Part shown: in pieces, positions 39,101 through 50,084 of the stretch
Layout: every line of letters starts with the position of its first letter
Position numbering within the stretch: the stretch's first letter is position 1
Source: Haliotis asinina
Lineage: Eukaryota; Mollusca; Gastropoda; Lepetellida; Haliotidae
Length of the DNA: 64,000 nt
Direction of reading: 5' to 3'
Assembly (NCBI RefSeq): GCF_037392515.1
Contig: NC_090283.1
Location: 15,685,501 to 15,749,500, forward strand
Program-made: the position numbers and the translations under genes
The notes under the pieces: model-generated
Seen by the model: only the letters and a program-made list of their open reading frames with translations
What the model was told of the DNA's origin: nothing
The model's database searches: none

Positions 39101-42100
39101 CGTCGCACTTAGCAATATTACAGCTACATGGCGACGGTCTGTAAATAATCGAGTCTGGACCAGACAATCCAGTGATCAATAACATGAGCATCGATCTGCG
39201 CAATGGGGAACCGATGACATGTGTCAACCAAGTCAGCTAGTCTGACCACCCGATCCCGTTAGTCGCCTCTTACGACAAGCATAGTCACCTTTTATGGCAC
39301 GCATGGGTTGCTGAAGGCCTATTCTACCCCGTGACCTTCACGGGTCTTGTGATAACAAACATATAACCCTGATCCCTGGCGACAGACCACCAGATGTTAC
39401 TTGAGACTGTAAATAATTTGAAAAACAGAAAAATAATCATCATCGCCCAAAATGATAATATTGTATGTATGTGCGTATGTGCGTATGTAACTCTGTGCGT
39501 GTGCACCGCAGCTGTATGTAAGACAAAAGACCGAGATGACAGACTGAAAAACCACTTAATCGTAGATATTTCACCCGGAATCTCTCTTTATCCTTTTTAT
39601 CCAGGAAACATTGTCAATTTTGTTTTCATTGCCTATTTAGTTAGTTGTTTTTGTGACTCGATCAACCCTTACACCATAAAATGCTTTTGACTGTAATGCT
39701 AAGAGTCAGCAATCTGAAAGAACTGGTAACTGATAAACAGACTCCTTACCTATCATTGGTTACCTGCAGGCTGGTTCCTAGACGTGGTAGAAGAATGAAG
39801 AGGAAAGCACTGAGATCTGAGTTCACCCACTGGCCCAACGCTATCATCCCCTTTACCGTCGACGACACTTTCAGTATGGCAATATTTAATCCAGTTATAG
39901 GCGTTACATTACATTGGAATGAGTGCATGAGTGAGTTAAAATCTACGCCGCACTCAGCAATATTCCAGCAATATTACGACGGTCTATAAATAGTCGAGTG
40001 TGGGCCTGACAATCCAGTGATCAGCAGCATGCGCATAGATCTGCTGAAGGCCTGACCAGGACCACCAGGCATGACACAAAAGAAGTGTGACACCCATGTA
40101 GATATCAATAATCTACACGCATTAAACCAACCACCGATTGTACCTACTTATGCTCCCAATCCAGGGACCCGCGAAGGCCGGGAGTAGAACAGGCCTTCAG
40201 CAACCTAGACTTGCCATAAAAGGCGAATATGCATGCCGTAAGAGACGACTTATGGGATATGGCGGTCAGGCTCGCTGATTTGGTTGACACATCATCGATT
40301 CCCATGCTGATCGACAGATGCTCATGCTGATGATCACTGGATTGTCCGACTCAGACTGGATTATTTACAGACCGCCACCATACGTCGAGTGCGTCATAAA
40401 ACTAAACTCATTCACTCTCAGTCCAGGTCATTATGCGATGATGTCAGAACAACAATCTCCTTTACTTTTAGAATTGATAAATTCTGGAACATATTGCAAT
40501 TAGTTAGTGACTATAAATTAGAAGAAGGTGATGAAGTAATGTAAAACAATTGTCCTTCTGAGTGGGTATGTAAAACCCATTTCATTTAAAGTAGTTTTAA
40601 TTCTCTGATGTTCATTATTAGTATATTTGATCTTTTAATGTGAATCCATTAAGGTTACGTGCAGGTTCAAAGTCCTGCATACATACATGCACACACTTGT
40701 AAAATGTGTGCTACACTTGTGAAAAGACACACATTCACGAACAGAAGGACAAACATATATTTTGGATGTTTACATCCTCAAATCGATTCTCCAATTTTAA
40801 TTTAGAAATTGCAAACGTTTTCTATTTTTGTACGTTGTGGCGAGTTTCTCGTTTCTCAGGGCATTCTTCAACATTAACCGAAACATTAAGATGGACATGA
40901 TATCAATAAATATCAGGCAATGTTAAACTCAGTTCAGGCATTTCAATGACACAACATCGATCAGCGTGTTGTTTAACTTTCACAGCCGTAGAAGAGAAGC
41001 GCCTGTTATATGCCTCACTTAAGGCGTGGATGGAACATACATGTATCCAGTTTATACCTGCCCGTCCTTCTGATAAAGACGTTCTCAGAATCCAGAACGG
41101 CCAGGGGTAAGTCAAATCCTCCTCCTCCTCCTCCTCCTTCTCCTCATTATCATCATCATCGTCGTTGTCATCACCACCACTATCATCATCGTCATCGTCG
41201 TCGTCGTCGTCATCGTCATCGTCATCGTCATCATCAGCAGCAGCAGCATTGCCATCATGATCGTCTTTTTTAATCCATTTCATAATCATAGTCATCACCA
41301 TCATAATTAATATCATATTCGTTTGTGTCATCAGATGAGGTCATCTTTGCTCCTGTTCTTGCATGTTGCTATGAAAATGGACTTGTTTAAAATTTACAAA
41401 ACATTGTATTAATTTGTAGTGGTGGTCCGATTAACTGAACTAATCGAAGATAACTGAACTACCGAGCACTCGATCATGTTTTCTCGTCATCGAACACAAA
41501 CAATGTGAGAACACTGCATTGCTTTAACAATATTTTTCACAAGGTTGGTTTTGTCTTTTGAATTTCATCAGCAGCTCGCTCCTAGTCCGAGTTGATTTTT
41601 TCTTGAAGACTCTGGAAACTGTAGGTTTCTACAGTATCTGTATCAACAACAAGATACCTGTCAGCCTCCAGAATTGTAAAAGTTGCAAATTATGTTGTTC
41701 AGTTTTGCGAAAAATCGAAAGAACTATGTGTTTTTTCTTTATATTTTTTATGCATTAACAAACAAAACCAGGAAAATTTTGTAAATAACACTAATCCATT
41801 ATGTTCGATGAGTGATCGGTTGTAACGATCCAGTTATCAGTTATAATGGTTTTAAACAAGTCCAGCTGACTTCAACCAGTTTCCAACACAATTAATTTGT
41901 TTCAAACAGACTGTGAGAACACCAAATACAATGACTGTTCCGTTACCCTACGAGTATATTGCCCCATGTTGCGTCTTAACTGTACCATGTCTAGTTTTTG
42001 TCCTGCAGATGTAACTCTTTCGTTGGTCGCGTTGGAGGAAAACAGCATCTTAACCTGGAGAAAGGTTGTCGTGTGGTAAGCGGGGACAGGGAAGTGGGAC

Positions 42101-45100
42101 ATTGAGATAGCGTACTCTTTAATCATACACTGGCATAGCATTGGACACTTCAAATGAAGGGAGGCAACTCACTAGAACAAACTTTGCAGAGTTGCCTCCC
42201 CTTGTCACATCGATCTCAGTGGTGAATCAAAAGCGTGCACAAACGAGCGCGTGTAGAGAAGATGTTATGTTGTATGTGTCCCTTTATTCAGCTGAATCTG
42301 GAGACAAGAAAGTCCTCGTTGTCCAGTGGAAAAGGAGCAGAATGTAGATGGTTATCATATCAAAAGCGTATCATAATACTGAAAGAGACTTTTGAGTTGG
42401 AGTGACATTTTCTCGTGTGTACGTAACACCAGTTCTCTCTGACACCCTCAGGCCATTACGTAATAATATTATGTTTACATAAAAGAATTGTCTGTGTGTG
42501 ACCTATGTTCCTATGAGCCTGAACAAACCTTTTTCACTTGTTTTTATTTTAAGGTTCCACTATTTACTCTGTAAAACATACCTTGCTAGCAATCCGAATT
42601 TGAATATATTTCCATGGCTCCTTGAGAAAGATTCCAGTAATGTCAAGTCAGGGAACAACAGAAACGGTGTTCGCTACCAAGTTTGGTTGGTTGATTAGGT
42701 GGCTGATTGGCATTCTTTAACGCCGCACTCAATTCAGTGATCAACAGCATGAGCATCGACCTACGGAAAAGGGCCCCCTTTCACAAAACTCTCTCATAAG
42801 CCTGAGATCTTGTAACTTTTCTCGTAGCAATCCTACTTCCTGTGTTACAGTATACGGGGCACGAATGCTAAAAAAACACACGAGATCTTAGGCTTACGAG
42901 AGCTTTGTGAAACGGGGTCCTGGGATACGATGTGTCACTCACCTTGGAACTTCACGGGTGAGTCAAACTAAAACATTCGTAGCATTAACTACAAGGCTAC
43001 CCCGGGTGCCCAGAAACGGCACCTCTGTGTGATTTGGGTGATCTCTGCTAACCTTGACTTGACACTGGTACACTTGTCACTTTTCCAGAAACACGTGATG
43101 ACCCACGAGCTGGGTCATGTGATCGGCCTCATTCACGAGCATCAGCGTCCAGACAGAGATAATTACATTACTGTGGCCTCGGAAAACGTGGGCGTGGGGC
43201 GCATGAAGAACTACCGGAAGTTCGACATCAACCGAATCAGACTGTATGGGGTCAACTATGACTACACGTCTATCATGCACTACGGAAAAACTGTGAGTAA
43301 CCTTGATCGTTGACCTGTATTTGTTAAACCATCGAACGACAGACAACTGTGAGCCAGACTTGAAGGTTACTGGCGTTGGCGAAACCACAAGAATGAAAAC
43401 TTTGTGTCCTTGAAAGTGATACAGAAATGAAATGCATCATCATCGGTTAACCACTTCGTGTCCTACTGTATCATCAGATGGTACGGTGTCCTACTGTATC
43501 ATCAGATGGTACGGTGTCCTACTGTATCACCAGATGGTACGGTGTCCTACTGTATCATCAGATGGTACGGTGTCCTACTGTATCATCAGATGGTACGGTG
43601 TCCTTCTGTATCATCAGATGGTACGGTGTCCTACTGTATCATCAGATGGTACGGTGTCCTACTGTATCATCAGATGGTACTCCCCCACTGCATTATCAGA
43701 TGTTTCTGTATCCTACTGTATCATCAGATAGTGTAGTGCTCTTATGTATCATCAGATGGTACTGTGTCTTAGTGTATCATCAGATAGTACTTTGTCTTAC
43801 TGTATCATCACACGGAACTATGTCCTGCTGTATAATAAGATGGCGTTATGCCGTACTTTAAATTTATTCTCAAATGACCCTGCGGCACTGCAAACTACTG
43901 CAACATCAGCTGATACTATGTCCAGATGTATCGTCAAATGGCAATGTGGCTTACTTATCACATAATACTGTGTCCTATTTAATCATCAGATGGGACTGTA
44001 CACAACTACCATTAGACTTTTTAGTCCCCTATTTTACTGCTGGATGAGATGTTACCGTACCTTGCGCCATAATTAATGTGAAACATTGTGTATATTATGG
44101 GCAGGCATTTTCGAAAGATGACTACTCCACGACAATGATAACAACAGACCCGGCGTTCCAGGACATCATTGGAACGACCACGAAGGTGTCATTTAAAGAT
44201 GCAAAGATTGTCAATTCAATGTACAAGTGCGATAGTAAGTATTACATAATTTGTTGTCATCATATAGCTGACCATCAATTATGCAAAAAAAAACAACAAT
44301 GCATTATGTGCCTTCTCTGGAAAAATACCCGTGAAGATGCGGGTTAAAATTGATCTTCAGCAGCCAATGCTAGCCGCAAGGGATCGTGTGGTCGGACTCG
44401 ACTGACTTGGTTGACACATGTCATCGTAACCCAGTAGCGTAGATGGACGCTCATGCTGTTGATCTCTGGATTGTCTGGTGCAGACTTGATGCTTTTTCAA
44501 ACCAACATAGCAAGTAAAATATCATTATGCCACTATTTCAGTACAAGAGATATACTTATAAAATGACAGAATTTAGGTAAGACACGTGACACATTCATCT
44601 AGCTGTTTAAATGTAAATGTGTGCCATGAACTTTGCTGTCAGAGGTACGGCTTAAACATTTCGAAAATATCGGTTCACTATCACATCACTGCTAACGGGA
44701 TCGGACGGTCAGGCTTGTTGACTTGGTTGACACTTGTCATCATCGCGTACATCGATATGTTCATGCTGTTGAAAACTGTATTGTGTGGCCAGGACTCGAA
44801 TATTTACAGACCGCCTCCATACAGCTGAAATATTACTTTGTGCGGGATAAAAACTAAACTCGCTTCCCTACTCTTCCATCTTGGTCTTGCTCACCCATTT
44901 TAGGTATCCAAATCGTAGATCGATGCTCATGCTGTTGATCACGGGCGTGGTGGTCCAGATTCGAACGGCGCCATACAGCTGAAGTTTTGCTGAGTGCGGT
45001 GTCAAGCAAACTCACTCGCTTTTGCAGCTCTGTTAGATTAAGCGTGTGCAGTGATTTGAATGAACCCGTGGACATAAATGTGAGATGGACATAAATTTCT

Positions 45101-46244
45101 TTTCAAGGCAAATGCCGGCGAAAGCCAAACTGCGGAGATGGTTATGTGGACAAGAACTGTCGTTGTGTGTGTCCCGGTTTTACACAAAGATGTGGCCAAA
45201 GACGTTGGCGGACGGTAACACCGGTACCTAGAAACATTCAATATCCTCGATATCCCAGTTACAGCAACACAGGATGGGCACGCAGATACAGGCCGCAGTA
45301 TGAACAGCGGGTATTCCCGTCAAATAATATCGGATTTGGCCAATATTATCCTAGTGTGCCATACTATACGCCCCATCATGGTAAGTTGGAACTCCTAACG
45401 TATGTCATTCCGTCATGTAACAGCCTTTCACATTTCTGTCCTGCATCCGAGTACACTGTCGTCAGGCTGCCCGATGTTCTCAGGGCACTTTGATACCTCT
45501 TGTTCTCACACACACACTTATGTCTGCCAGAGAGGCTAATAGTCATTAAATCATGTAACAGCCTTTGAAATGTCTCTTTTGCATGCCGAGTAAACTGTCG
45601 TCAGGATTCCCAATGTTCTCGGGACCCTTGGTTTGGTACCTCTTGATCTCTTGGCGCAAATCAGAAGAGTGCCCGGGTTCTCACACACAGCCTTCTCACG
45701 TTCTGGCCATGGGTAATGCAGAAGGCTGCAGTACTGGCATGGGGAGCCTACACATTCCCCGTAGAGTTCTAGGTGGTTCGATTAGGCAGAGTTTCCTGGG
45801 TAGCGTTTCCTGGGCAATGTCTACTTTCCTGTCTTGGCTGTGTATAGAGTGGGCAAGGGCCTGATCTGACAATGACCCTTACCAGGCTGATTGTGCCCGA
45901 ACAATCAGCTCGGGCTGATCACCCAAACCCTTTTTAATGTATACTATCTATAATCCGTAAGGCATAATAATACTGAGAATATTCAAACGCGCCTTTTTCT
46001 AGTGAATGAATTACGTCACTTTGTCCAAATTGACCTCACTTTGATACGAGATGAGCAATCGGCATTTGAAATAACAAACATGCAAATATTGTCAAAATTG
46101 TCACGTCGCATGGGTACAATTGTGCATTGATTATCCGTGATATGCTGAGTCGTTGTTGCACATTGTTGATTTTTACATGGTCAGTTGAAAATGATGCGTT
46201 GAATCTATTATTTTTCAGGTGCCTACTATCCTCAATTCAAATGA
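36157..46244 (+). CDS. Secreted astacin-family zinc metalloprotease, ten coding exons
   Basis: Coding exons by GT-AG sites and phase: 36157-36219, 36758-37190, 38915-39017, 39770-39873, 40986-41106, 42009-42075, 43089-43292, 44105-44234, 45108-45380, 46219-46244; total 1524 nt, 507 residues. Residues 1-21 form a hydrophobic signal peptide that exactly fills exon 1. A Pro/Ser-rich propeptide follows, with LMELDMRMSY at 180-189 aligning with the astacin 'FxGD' switch (D184 kept, Gly replaced by Leu). A basic RRGRRMKRK stretch at 204-212 suits furin-type removal. The catalytic domain starts near WPNAIIPF (221). Zinc motif HELGHVIGLIHEH is at 303-315 (H303, E304, H307, H313) and the Met-turn SIMHYG at 358-363 supplies the usual Tyr ligand. 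The four structural Cys of the fold are present. A Cys-rich segment (407-436) and a Tyr/Pro/Arg-rich tail ending GAYYPQFK follow, with no CUB domain. Known for the family: extracellular protein processing or digestion. Substrate is unknown. Confidence 0.93.
38060..38515 (+). mobile_element. SINE family E with (CTCAC)n tail, astacin intron
   Basis: A tRNA-like head (cacctccgtggttaggacgc, then gccggttcgatcccaggcct as box B) is followed by a body with ctcggcgtcagtggataaaa and cggttcggagtcagtatagt, and then a long (ctcac)n/(atcac)n tail from 38365. The body differs from families A and B. Confidence 0.82.
38585..38819 (+). mobile_element. SINE family B, near full-length, 10-bp target duplication, astacin intron
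   Basis: Reads from gacccgtggaggtcccgggg to the aaactcactcactcac tail. Flanked by the perfect repeat tcatgtctcc at 38575-38584 and 38820-38829. Confidence 0.93.
39074..39346 (-). mobile_element. SINE family B, full-length, 11-bp target duplication, astacin intron
   Basis: Reads from gtgagtgagtgagtttag to ccttcacgggtc. Flanked by ttgtgataaca at 39063-39073 and 39347-39357, a perfect duplication showing a fairly recent insertion just 56 bases after the exon ending at 39017. Confidence 0.95.
39926..40062 (-). mobile_element. SINE family B, truncated copy, astacin intron
   Basis: Begins gagtgagttaaaatctacgc, then cactcagcaatattccagca and tcgagtgtgggcctgacaat, and stops after gatctgc. Confidence 0.88.
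40160..40422 (+). mobile_element. SINE family B, full-length copy, astacin intron
   Basis: Head ggacccgcgaaggccgggag, middle ttgacacatcatcgattccc, tail aaactaaactcattcactct. Diverged by several percent from the 39.1-kb copy. Confidence 0.9.
41112..41262. repeat. (TCC)n/(TCA)n/(TCG)n trinucleotide repeat in an astacin intron
   Basis: Lies just after the donor at 41107. Asp-rich (- strand) and His-rich (+ strand) open frames here come from the repeat and are not exons. Confidence 0.95.
42157..42203. repeat. Small inverted repeat, astacin intron
   Basis: aagggaggcaactc pairs with gagttgcctcccctt around an 18-base loop. The word is common in mollusc DNA and is likely a mobile element remnant. 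Confidence 0.75.
42700..42768 (-). mobile_element. SINE family B fragment, astacin intron
   Basis: ttaacgccgcactcaattca, then gtgatcaacagcatgagcat. The middle is deleted. It abuts the MITE that follows. Confidence 0.65.
42772..42920. mobile_element. Hairpin MITE, astacin intron
   Basis: Left arm begins ggccccctttcacaaaactc and right arm, read inward, ggaccccgtttcacaaagct. The arms pair over about 38 bases to agatct with a few mismatches. About 149 bases, no coding capacity. I recognise this as a widespread marine-invertebrate hairpin repeat. Confidence 0.88.
43455..43990. repeat. 28-bp minisatellite in an astacin intron
   Basis: Units starting tcctactgtatcatcagatg repeat every 28 bases from 43461 (eight close copies to about 43684), then diverge to about 43990. 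Because 28 is not a multiple of 3, all three + frames stay open and give similar spurious proteins. Confidence 0.95.
44325..44505 (+). mobile_element. SINE family B, degraded copy, astacin intron
   Basis: acccgtgaagatgcgggtta, tgacttggttgacacatgtc, gctcatgctgttgatctctg. No clear tail. Confidence 0.8.
44690..44872 (+). mobile_element. SINE family B, degraded copy, astacin intron
   Basis: aacgggatcggacggtcagg through tgttgacttggttgacactt to a decayed aaactaaactcgcttccc tail. Confidence 0.8.
44890..45030 (+). mobile_element. SINE family B, 3' part, astacin intron
   Basis: gatcgatgctcatgctgttg, then gccatacagctgaagttttg, ctgagtgcggtgtcaagc and aaactcactcgc tail. Confidence 0.78.
45400..45660. 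repeat. Diverged tandem duplication, about 140-bp unit, astacin intron
   Basis: 'catgtaacagcctttcacat' with the later words gagtacactgtcgtcaggct and atgttctcagggcac is echoed about 140 bases on by catgtaacagcctttgaaat, gagtaaactgtcgtcaggat and atgttctcgggaccc. Confidence 0.75.
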
Positions 46245-46297
46245 AAGCAAAGTATGTAAGTATGAACAAGAAGAGGAAGCTAAGGCCCACACCACAC

Positions 46298-46393
46298 CAA
46301 ACACGGACCACGCGCACACGCACACACACAAGCACAAGCACGCACGCACGCACGCACACACAGACACACACACACACACACACACACACACGT
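46298..46393. repeat. (CA)n microsatellite in the astacin 3' UTR
   Basis: cacaca and cgcacg runs starting about 55 bases after the astacin stop codon, so probably transcribed. Confidence 0.95.
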
Positions 46394-46565
46394 AGTTTAC
46401 CAGAGCATAAATGTCATAATATACACTTATCACGTCACAGACATTGCTAGTCAAAATAATATGACATCATCGACACTGCAATCTGCAATCACTCAAGGTC
46501 TGTAAATACGTGTGACACCAAATAACATCAGGTGTTTGGATCAAGATGATATGGAAACCGTAAAT

Positions 46566-46696
46566 TTAGTGAGAGACTGGGCATCGTTTTACGCCGCTAT
46601 TAGCAATATTCCGCGAGGGACAACAGAAATACGCTCACACATTGCACCCATGTGGGGAATCAAACCCGGGACTTCCGCTTGGCTACCCCAACTCCC
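46566..46696 (-). mobile_element. SINE family A, internally shortened
   Basis: gagagactgggcatcgtttt, acgccgctattagcaatatt, gtggggaatcaaacccggga, then cttggctacccc. Part of the head is deleted. Confidence 0.85.
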
Positions 46697-46762
46697 TGAG
46701 TGAGTGAGCGAGTTAATATTCACTGTCAGATCGGCAATATTGCAACCACATCATGACGAGAA
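46697..46762 (-). mobile_element. SINE tail fragment
   Basis: ctgagtgagtgagcgagtta, then ggcaatattgcaaccacatc. Only the shared 3' tail of families A and B is present, directly joined to the previous SINE. Confidence 0.65.
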
Positions 46763-47691
46763 CAATACATTTTAAAAAATTGAAAACATTTGGAAGAGTT
46801 AAACCTGTCGACAATGGACAGTAAAAATACTAGACTACCGCAGATATGAACATCAAACAGCATGTAAAACTAAAACATGGCAATCAGAGAAGACAATACA
46901 ATATAAAACAAAGGCTATAGATGACCATCAACTGAAGGTGGATCACCATAACAGGGATCTCAGTTGTAACTTACGTTTGCTGAAACATTTTGAAAGGGCA
47001 CATTTTCTGTTGTAGGTTCTTAGAAACCAAAACTCGTGACCAGAGCTGGATTCAAGAAATGAATACGAAGTGTCAAGGTCTTTTGTGGTGTCCCCGGCGA
47101 AGATATTTCTGAAATGTAACCAAACACGGCGTAAAGCTACATTCGTTTTATAAATTGATAAAGTGACAATTTTTGTGCCTACCGTATGCACATGGAAACC
47201 ATGAGGACAAGGAAAGACTCTGTGTTAAAGTAGCATATGCTTCGTAATCACCCCTGCCATATTCCAGGTATATGCCTTGAATCCAGCTCTTGTGATATAA
47301 TAATACATAATACTGGGGTGAGTAATACATTGATCGCGTCATCCAAAATCAGAGCACACAAGCTGCAACTCGCGACATTCACATCGTTTCATTGTGTGAT
47401 TGATTCAGTTTGAAACAGTTATTCGAAACATTTCTATGTTCCAGGGAGAGTCCATTTATCACAAGACTGTGGGCATCTGGTGTTTGGCGTTACTTGTTTG
47501 GTTGTTTGGTTTTACGGTGCAGTGTATAGATTCGTAAGCAAAAACCTCAAAGCAGGAGTTGTAATAAAATGTTTATTTATGGTTTTATTTGATTTCAACT
47601 TTTTTATTCAAAACGTCTTACGTCAACTATTTGAGATGGATTCTAGAATGTGATATCCTGATAATAATGTGGAGTATGAATAGTTGAAAGA
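46763..47691. other. No gene recognised
   Basis: Probably includes the astacin 3' UTR or downstream sequence. Only chance open frames are visible. Confidence 0.45.
47563..47568 (+). promoter_or_regulatory. Possible polyadenylation signal AATAAA for the astacin gene
   Basis: AATAAA followed by a T-rich stretch, 1.3 kb after the astacin stop. I saw no canonical AATAAA closer to the stop, so the 3' UTR may be long, or a variant signal may be used. Confidence 0.2.
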
Positions 47692-47935
47692 AATACCCAT
47701 GAAGATCCGGGGTAGAATTGGTCTTCAGGTACCCTTGCTCGTCGTAAGAGGCGACTGACGGGATCGTGTGGTCAGGCTCCCTGATTTGGTTGACACATGT
47801 CATCGTATGGCAGTTGCGTACGTGATGTCATGATGTTGATCACTGGGTTGCCTGGTCCAACCTTGATTGTTTACAGACTGCCGCCACATAGCTGGAATAT
47901 TGCTGAGTGGGGCGTTAAACATAACCAAACCAAAC
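47692..47935 (+). mobile_element. SINE family B, near full-length copy
   Basis: acccatgaagatccggggta at the head, gtcaggctccctgatttggt in the middle, tggaatattgctgagtgggg and cgttaaac at the tail. Confidence 0.88.
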
Positions 47936-48279
47936 CAATCTGCAGGTAAATCGTACCTAGTGCTAAGGGTGGAGGTCACAGATCAGTAGAATTTCAGTAG
48001 CGATCCAAGTCTTTGGATCGGGGGCATGATTGGTAGCTTGAACCCTGAGAGTCTTTTCCCCATTCAGTCTGTGATTGAGTGAGCTAAAAGTTATGGTCAC
48101 ACTGGCAATGTTTCAGCCATATCGTGACTTGAAGGTTATGAATTCATAATGGATACAATTGGAATGTAAACCACTGCCAAAAACAAAGAACAGTATAATA
48201 ACTAGATTATCACAGAAAAAGGATAAAAAGTAGCACGGAAGTATTACATTTGACAAAGAGACTGTAAGAAGGACATCTA

Positions 48280-48425
48280 ACACATGCTGCCTCACCTTAA
48301 GGCGAGTGACTCTGTTTAACCAGCAGTGAATGGGTACCTGGTGGGAGACCGCAGCTTGGTTTATAGTGCACACTATGCCTTGTGTAAGTTAGCGCACTAC
48401 AAGCACATACGTGATATGATTTTTC
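48280..48425 (+). mobile_element. SINE fragment related to family D
   Basis: taaccagcagtgaatgggta, then cctggtgggagaccgcagct and gcgcactacaagcacatacg share the 'ccagc-gtgaatgggtacc' core and 'gcgcta'-like end of the 48.8-kb element. Confidence 0.55.
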
Positions 48426-48649
48426 TACCGTGAGATCTGTGACTGGGGCAGGAACACGAACCCTTTATGTATACATATGTACTGCAAAGTGCATAAGCAT
48501 TGATACTTGTCCTCTATTTTATGGCTACACGTCAGTGGATTGTGATGAATGAGCTCGTGAATAGGGCGCAGATTGGAAACAGTAGTAGAAAATTCTACTG
48601 AAATGTTACTTTTACATATTCTTATTAAAAAAATGATTCCAGTCTTTTT

Positions 48650-48748
48650 GTTTGGTTCAGTCCCACCTGGGATTCGAACCCCACACCCTCAGTCAGGCCC
48701 CGAACTGCCATCATACAAAGTCGGCTCTCCGGCCCGCTCAGCTCCTGC
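48650..48748 (-). mobile_element. SINE family C (tRNA-Leu/Ser-like head)
   Basis: cccacctgggattcgaaccc (box B in reverse), acaccctcagtcaggccccg and ctccggcccgctcagctcct. Same family as the pair at 55.4-55.6 kb. Confidence 0.72.
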
Positions 48749-48804
48749 AGTTTTCATAAACATCAAAGTAAGACAAATGGTGATCTAAATCACAGCGTTT
48801 TGTG

Positions 48805-49310
48805 GTGGCATGTCGGTCGAGTTGGCTAATGCGCCAGGCTAGTGATCCAGCGAGCTTGCGATGTCGGGATCGAGCCCTACTTTGACCGGGTGTAAAAACC
48901 TTGGAGTCAACTTTGTGTGCAGACCCTTTTCGTGTTGTCACAACCCCTAGCGTACAGCATACAACCCTGTGCACTTAAAAGTACCCACGAATCCGTCGGT
49001 AGATGGTGGCCACATGAATACGTGCATACACCTAGTTGCGGGTACAGTAACGTGCAGTGAACGTGGACAAAGTACTGTGACTATGTGTCCCAGTCCACCC
49101 AGCTGTGAATGGGTACTCCAAGAGGGAGCCTCAATAAACTCGGTGCGCCAAGTGGCGGCAAGAGTTGTATGATCCCCAGGGAGTTGAGACTGAAATACGA
49201 TGTGCTGTGGAGATTGACATCCTGTGACCGAGGGAAAAATAAAAGCGCCTTGAGCATGCACTAGTTCGTGGATTTGTGCGCTATAAAAATATCCCATATC
49301 TCCTCTGGTA
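48805..49310 (+). mobile_element. Composite long SINE (family D)
   Basis: A tRNA-like head (tggcatgtcggtcgagttgg, tgtcgggatcgagccctact) is followed by a long body with tcacaacccctagcgtacag, cagtccacccagctgtgaat, gggtactccaagagg and aataaaagcgccttgagc, and ends gtgcgctataaaaatatccc. About 500 bases, longer than typical SINEs, so possibly two units joined. Confidence 0.65.
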
Positions 49311-49959
49311 GGTGTAAACTGGTTCATGTCTTTCTAAATGGCAATATGTTTTAAATCTACTGGCTCTTGGCAAAAACAATGTAACCAACGGAATGTAACG
49401 AAACCAACGCTATAATGTGTGCACACACTGCCACAGACCTCATCAATCAAAGTGATAATTAATGCATGTGATCCTCAATATCTGAAGGTCTCTTATATTC
49501 TTATACTCAAGAGACACTACTCAAGACAGAATACGTCATTCGTTTAATGAAAGGGTTTGGTGATCAGAACTATATATACGCAAACGAAATACGATAATGC
49601 CTTTCGCAGTTGAACAAACACGTTCTGAAACATCTTTAATCTATTTAAACGTCTCGGTGCAGTGCTGGAAACACAGCTGGGTCTCTGATGTTGAAACTTA
49701 ATAGTTTCTGTGTGGTATCATGTTGTTTATAGCAAAATGTTTTATTGAACGGAGACAGGAGATATGCGATCACATTTCCATTTTGTTGAGCAATATTCCC
49801 CCTGTACCAGCCTTTTGTGCTACATTTCTACAGTTTTGAGAAATCATAAAATCATACTACAATGAATTCAAAGAGCATCAGACGAATCTTTCGATGTGTG
49901 ATCGTGTTTGCAAAATTCATAGCCACCACAAAAATGACAGATCATTGATCATGATACCC
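49311..49959. other. No gene recognised
   Basis: AT-rich unique sequence. Confidence 0.5.
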
Positions 49960-50062
49960 GAGTGAGTGAATGCCGCAAAACTTTATTCCAGCTATAGGGC
50001 GGCGGTCTATAAATAATTGAGTTTGGACAGGACAATCCAGACATCATATGAGCATCCATTCT
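49960..50062 (-). mobile_element. SINE family B, truncated copy
   Basis: gagtgagtgaatgccgcaaa, then ttccagctatagggcggcgg, then tctataaataattgagtttg, lying 23 bases before the Tc1 element. Confidence 0.78.
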
Positions 50063-50084
50063 TGCACCTACCGCAATATATATA

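Noticed and set aside
39770-39989. Longer exon reading past 39873
   Set aside because: A donor at ttca|gtatgg joins in phase to 40986 and restores the astacin alignment; the extension runs into a SINE.
40903-41331. Asp/Glu-rich - strand protein and His-rich + strand protein
   Set aside because: Both are readings of a trinucleotide repeat; the real coding here is the astacin exon 40986-41106 on the + strand.
43432-43861. Three overlapping repetitive open frames
   Set aside because: They are the same 28-bp minisatellite in three frames, inside an astacin intron.
45565-45864. 99-codon open frame as an alternative astacin exon
   Set aside because: It lies in a tandem-duplicated intron region and has no astacin-related features.
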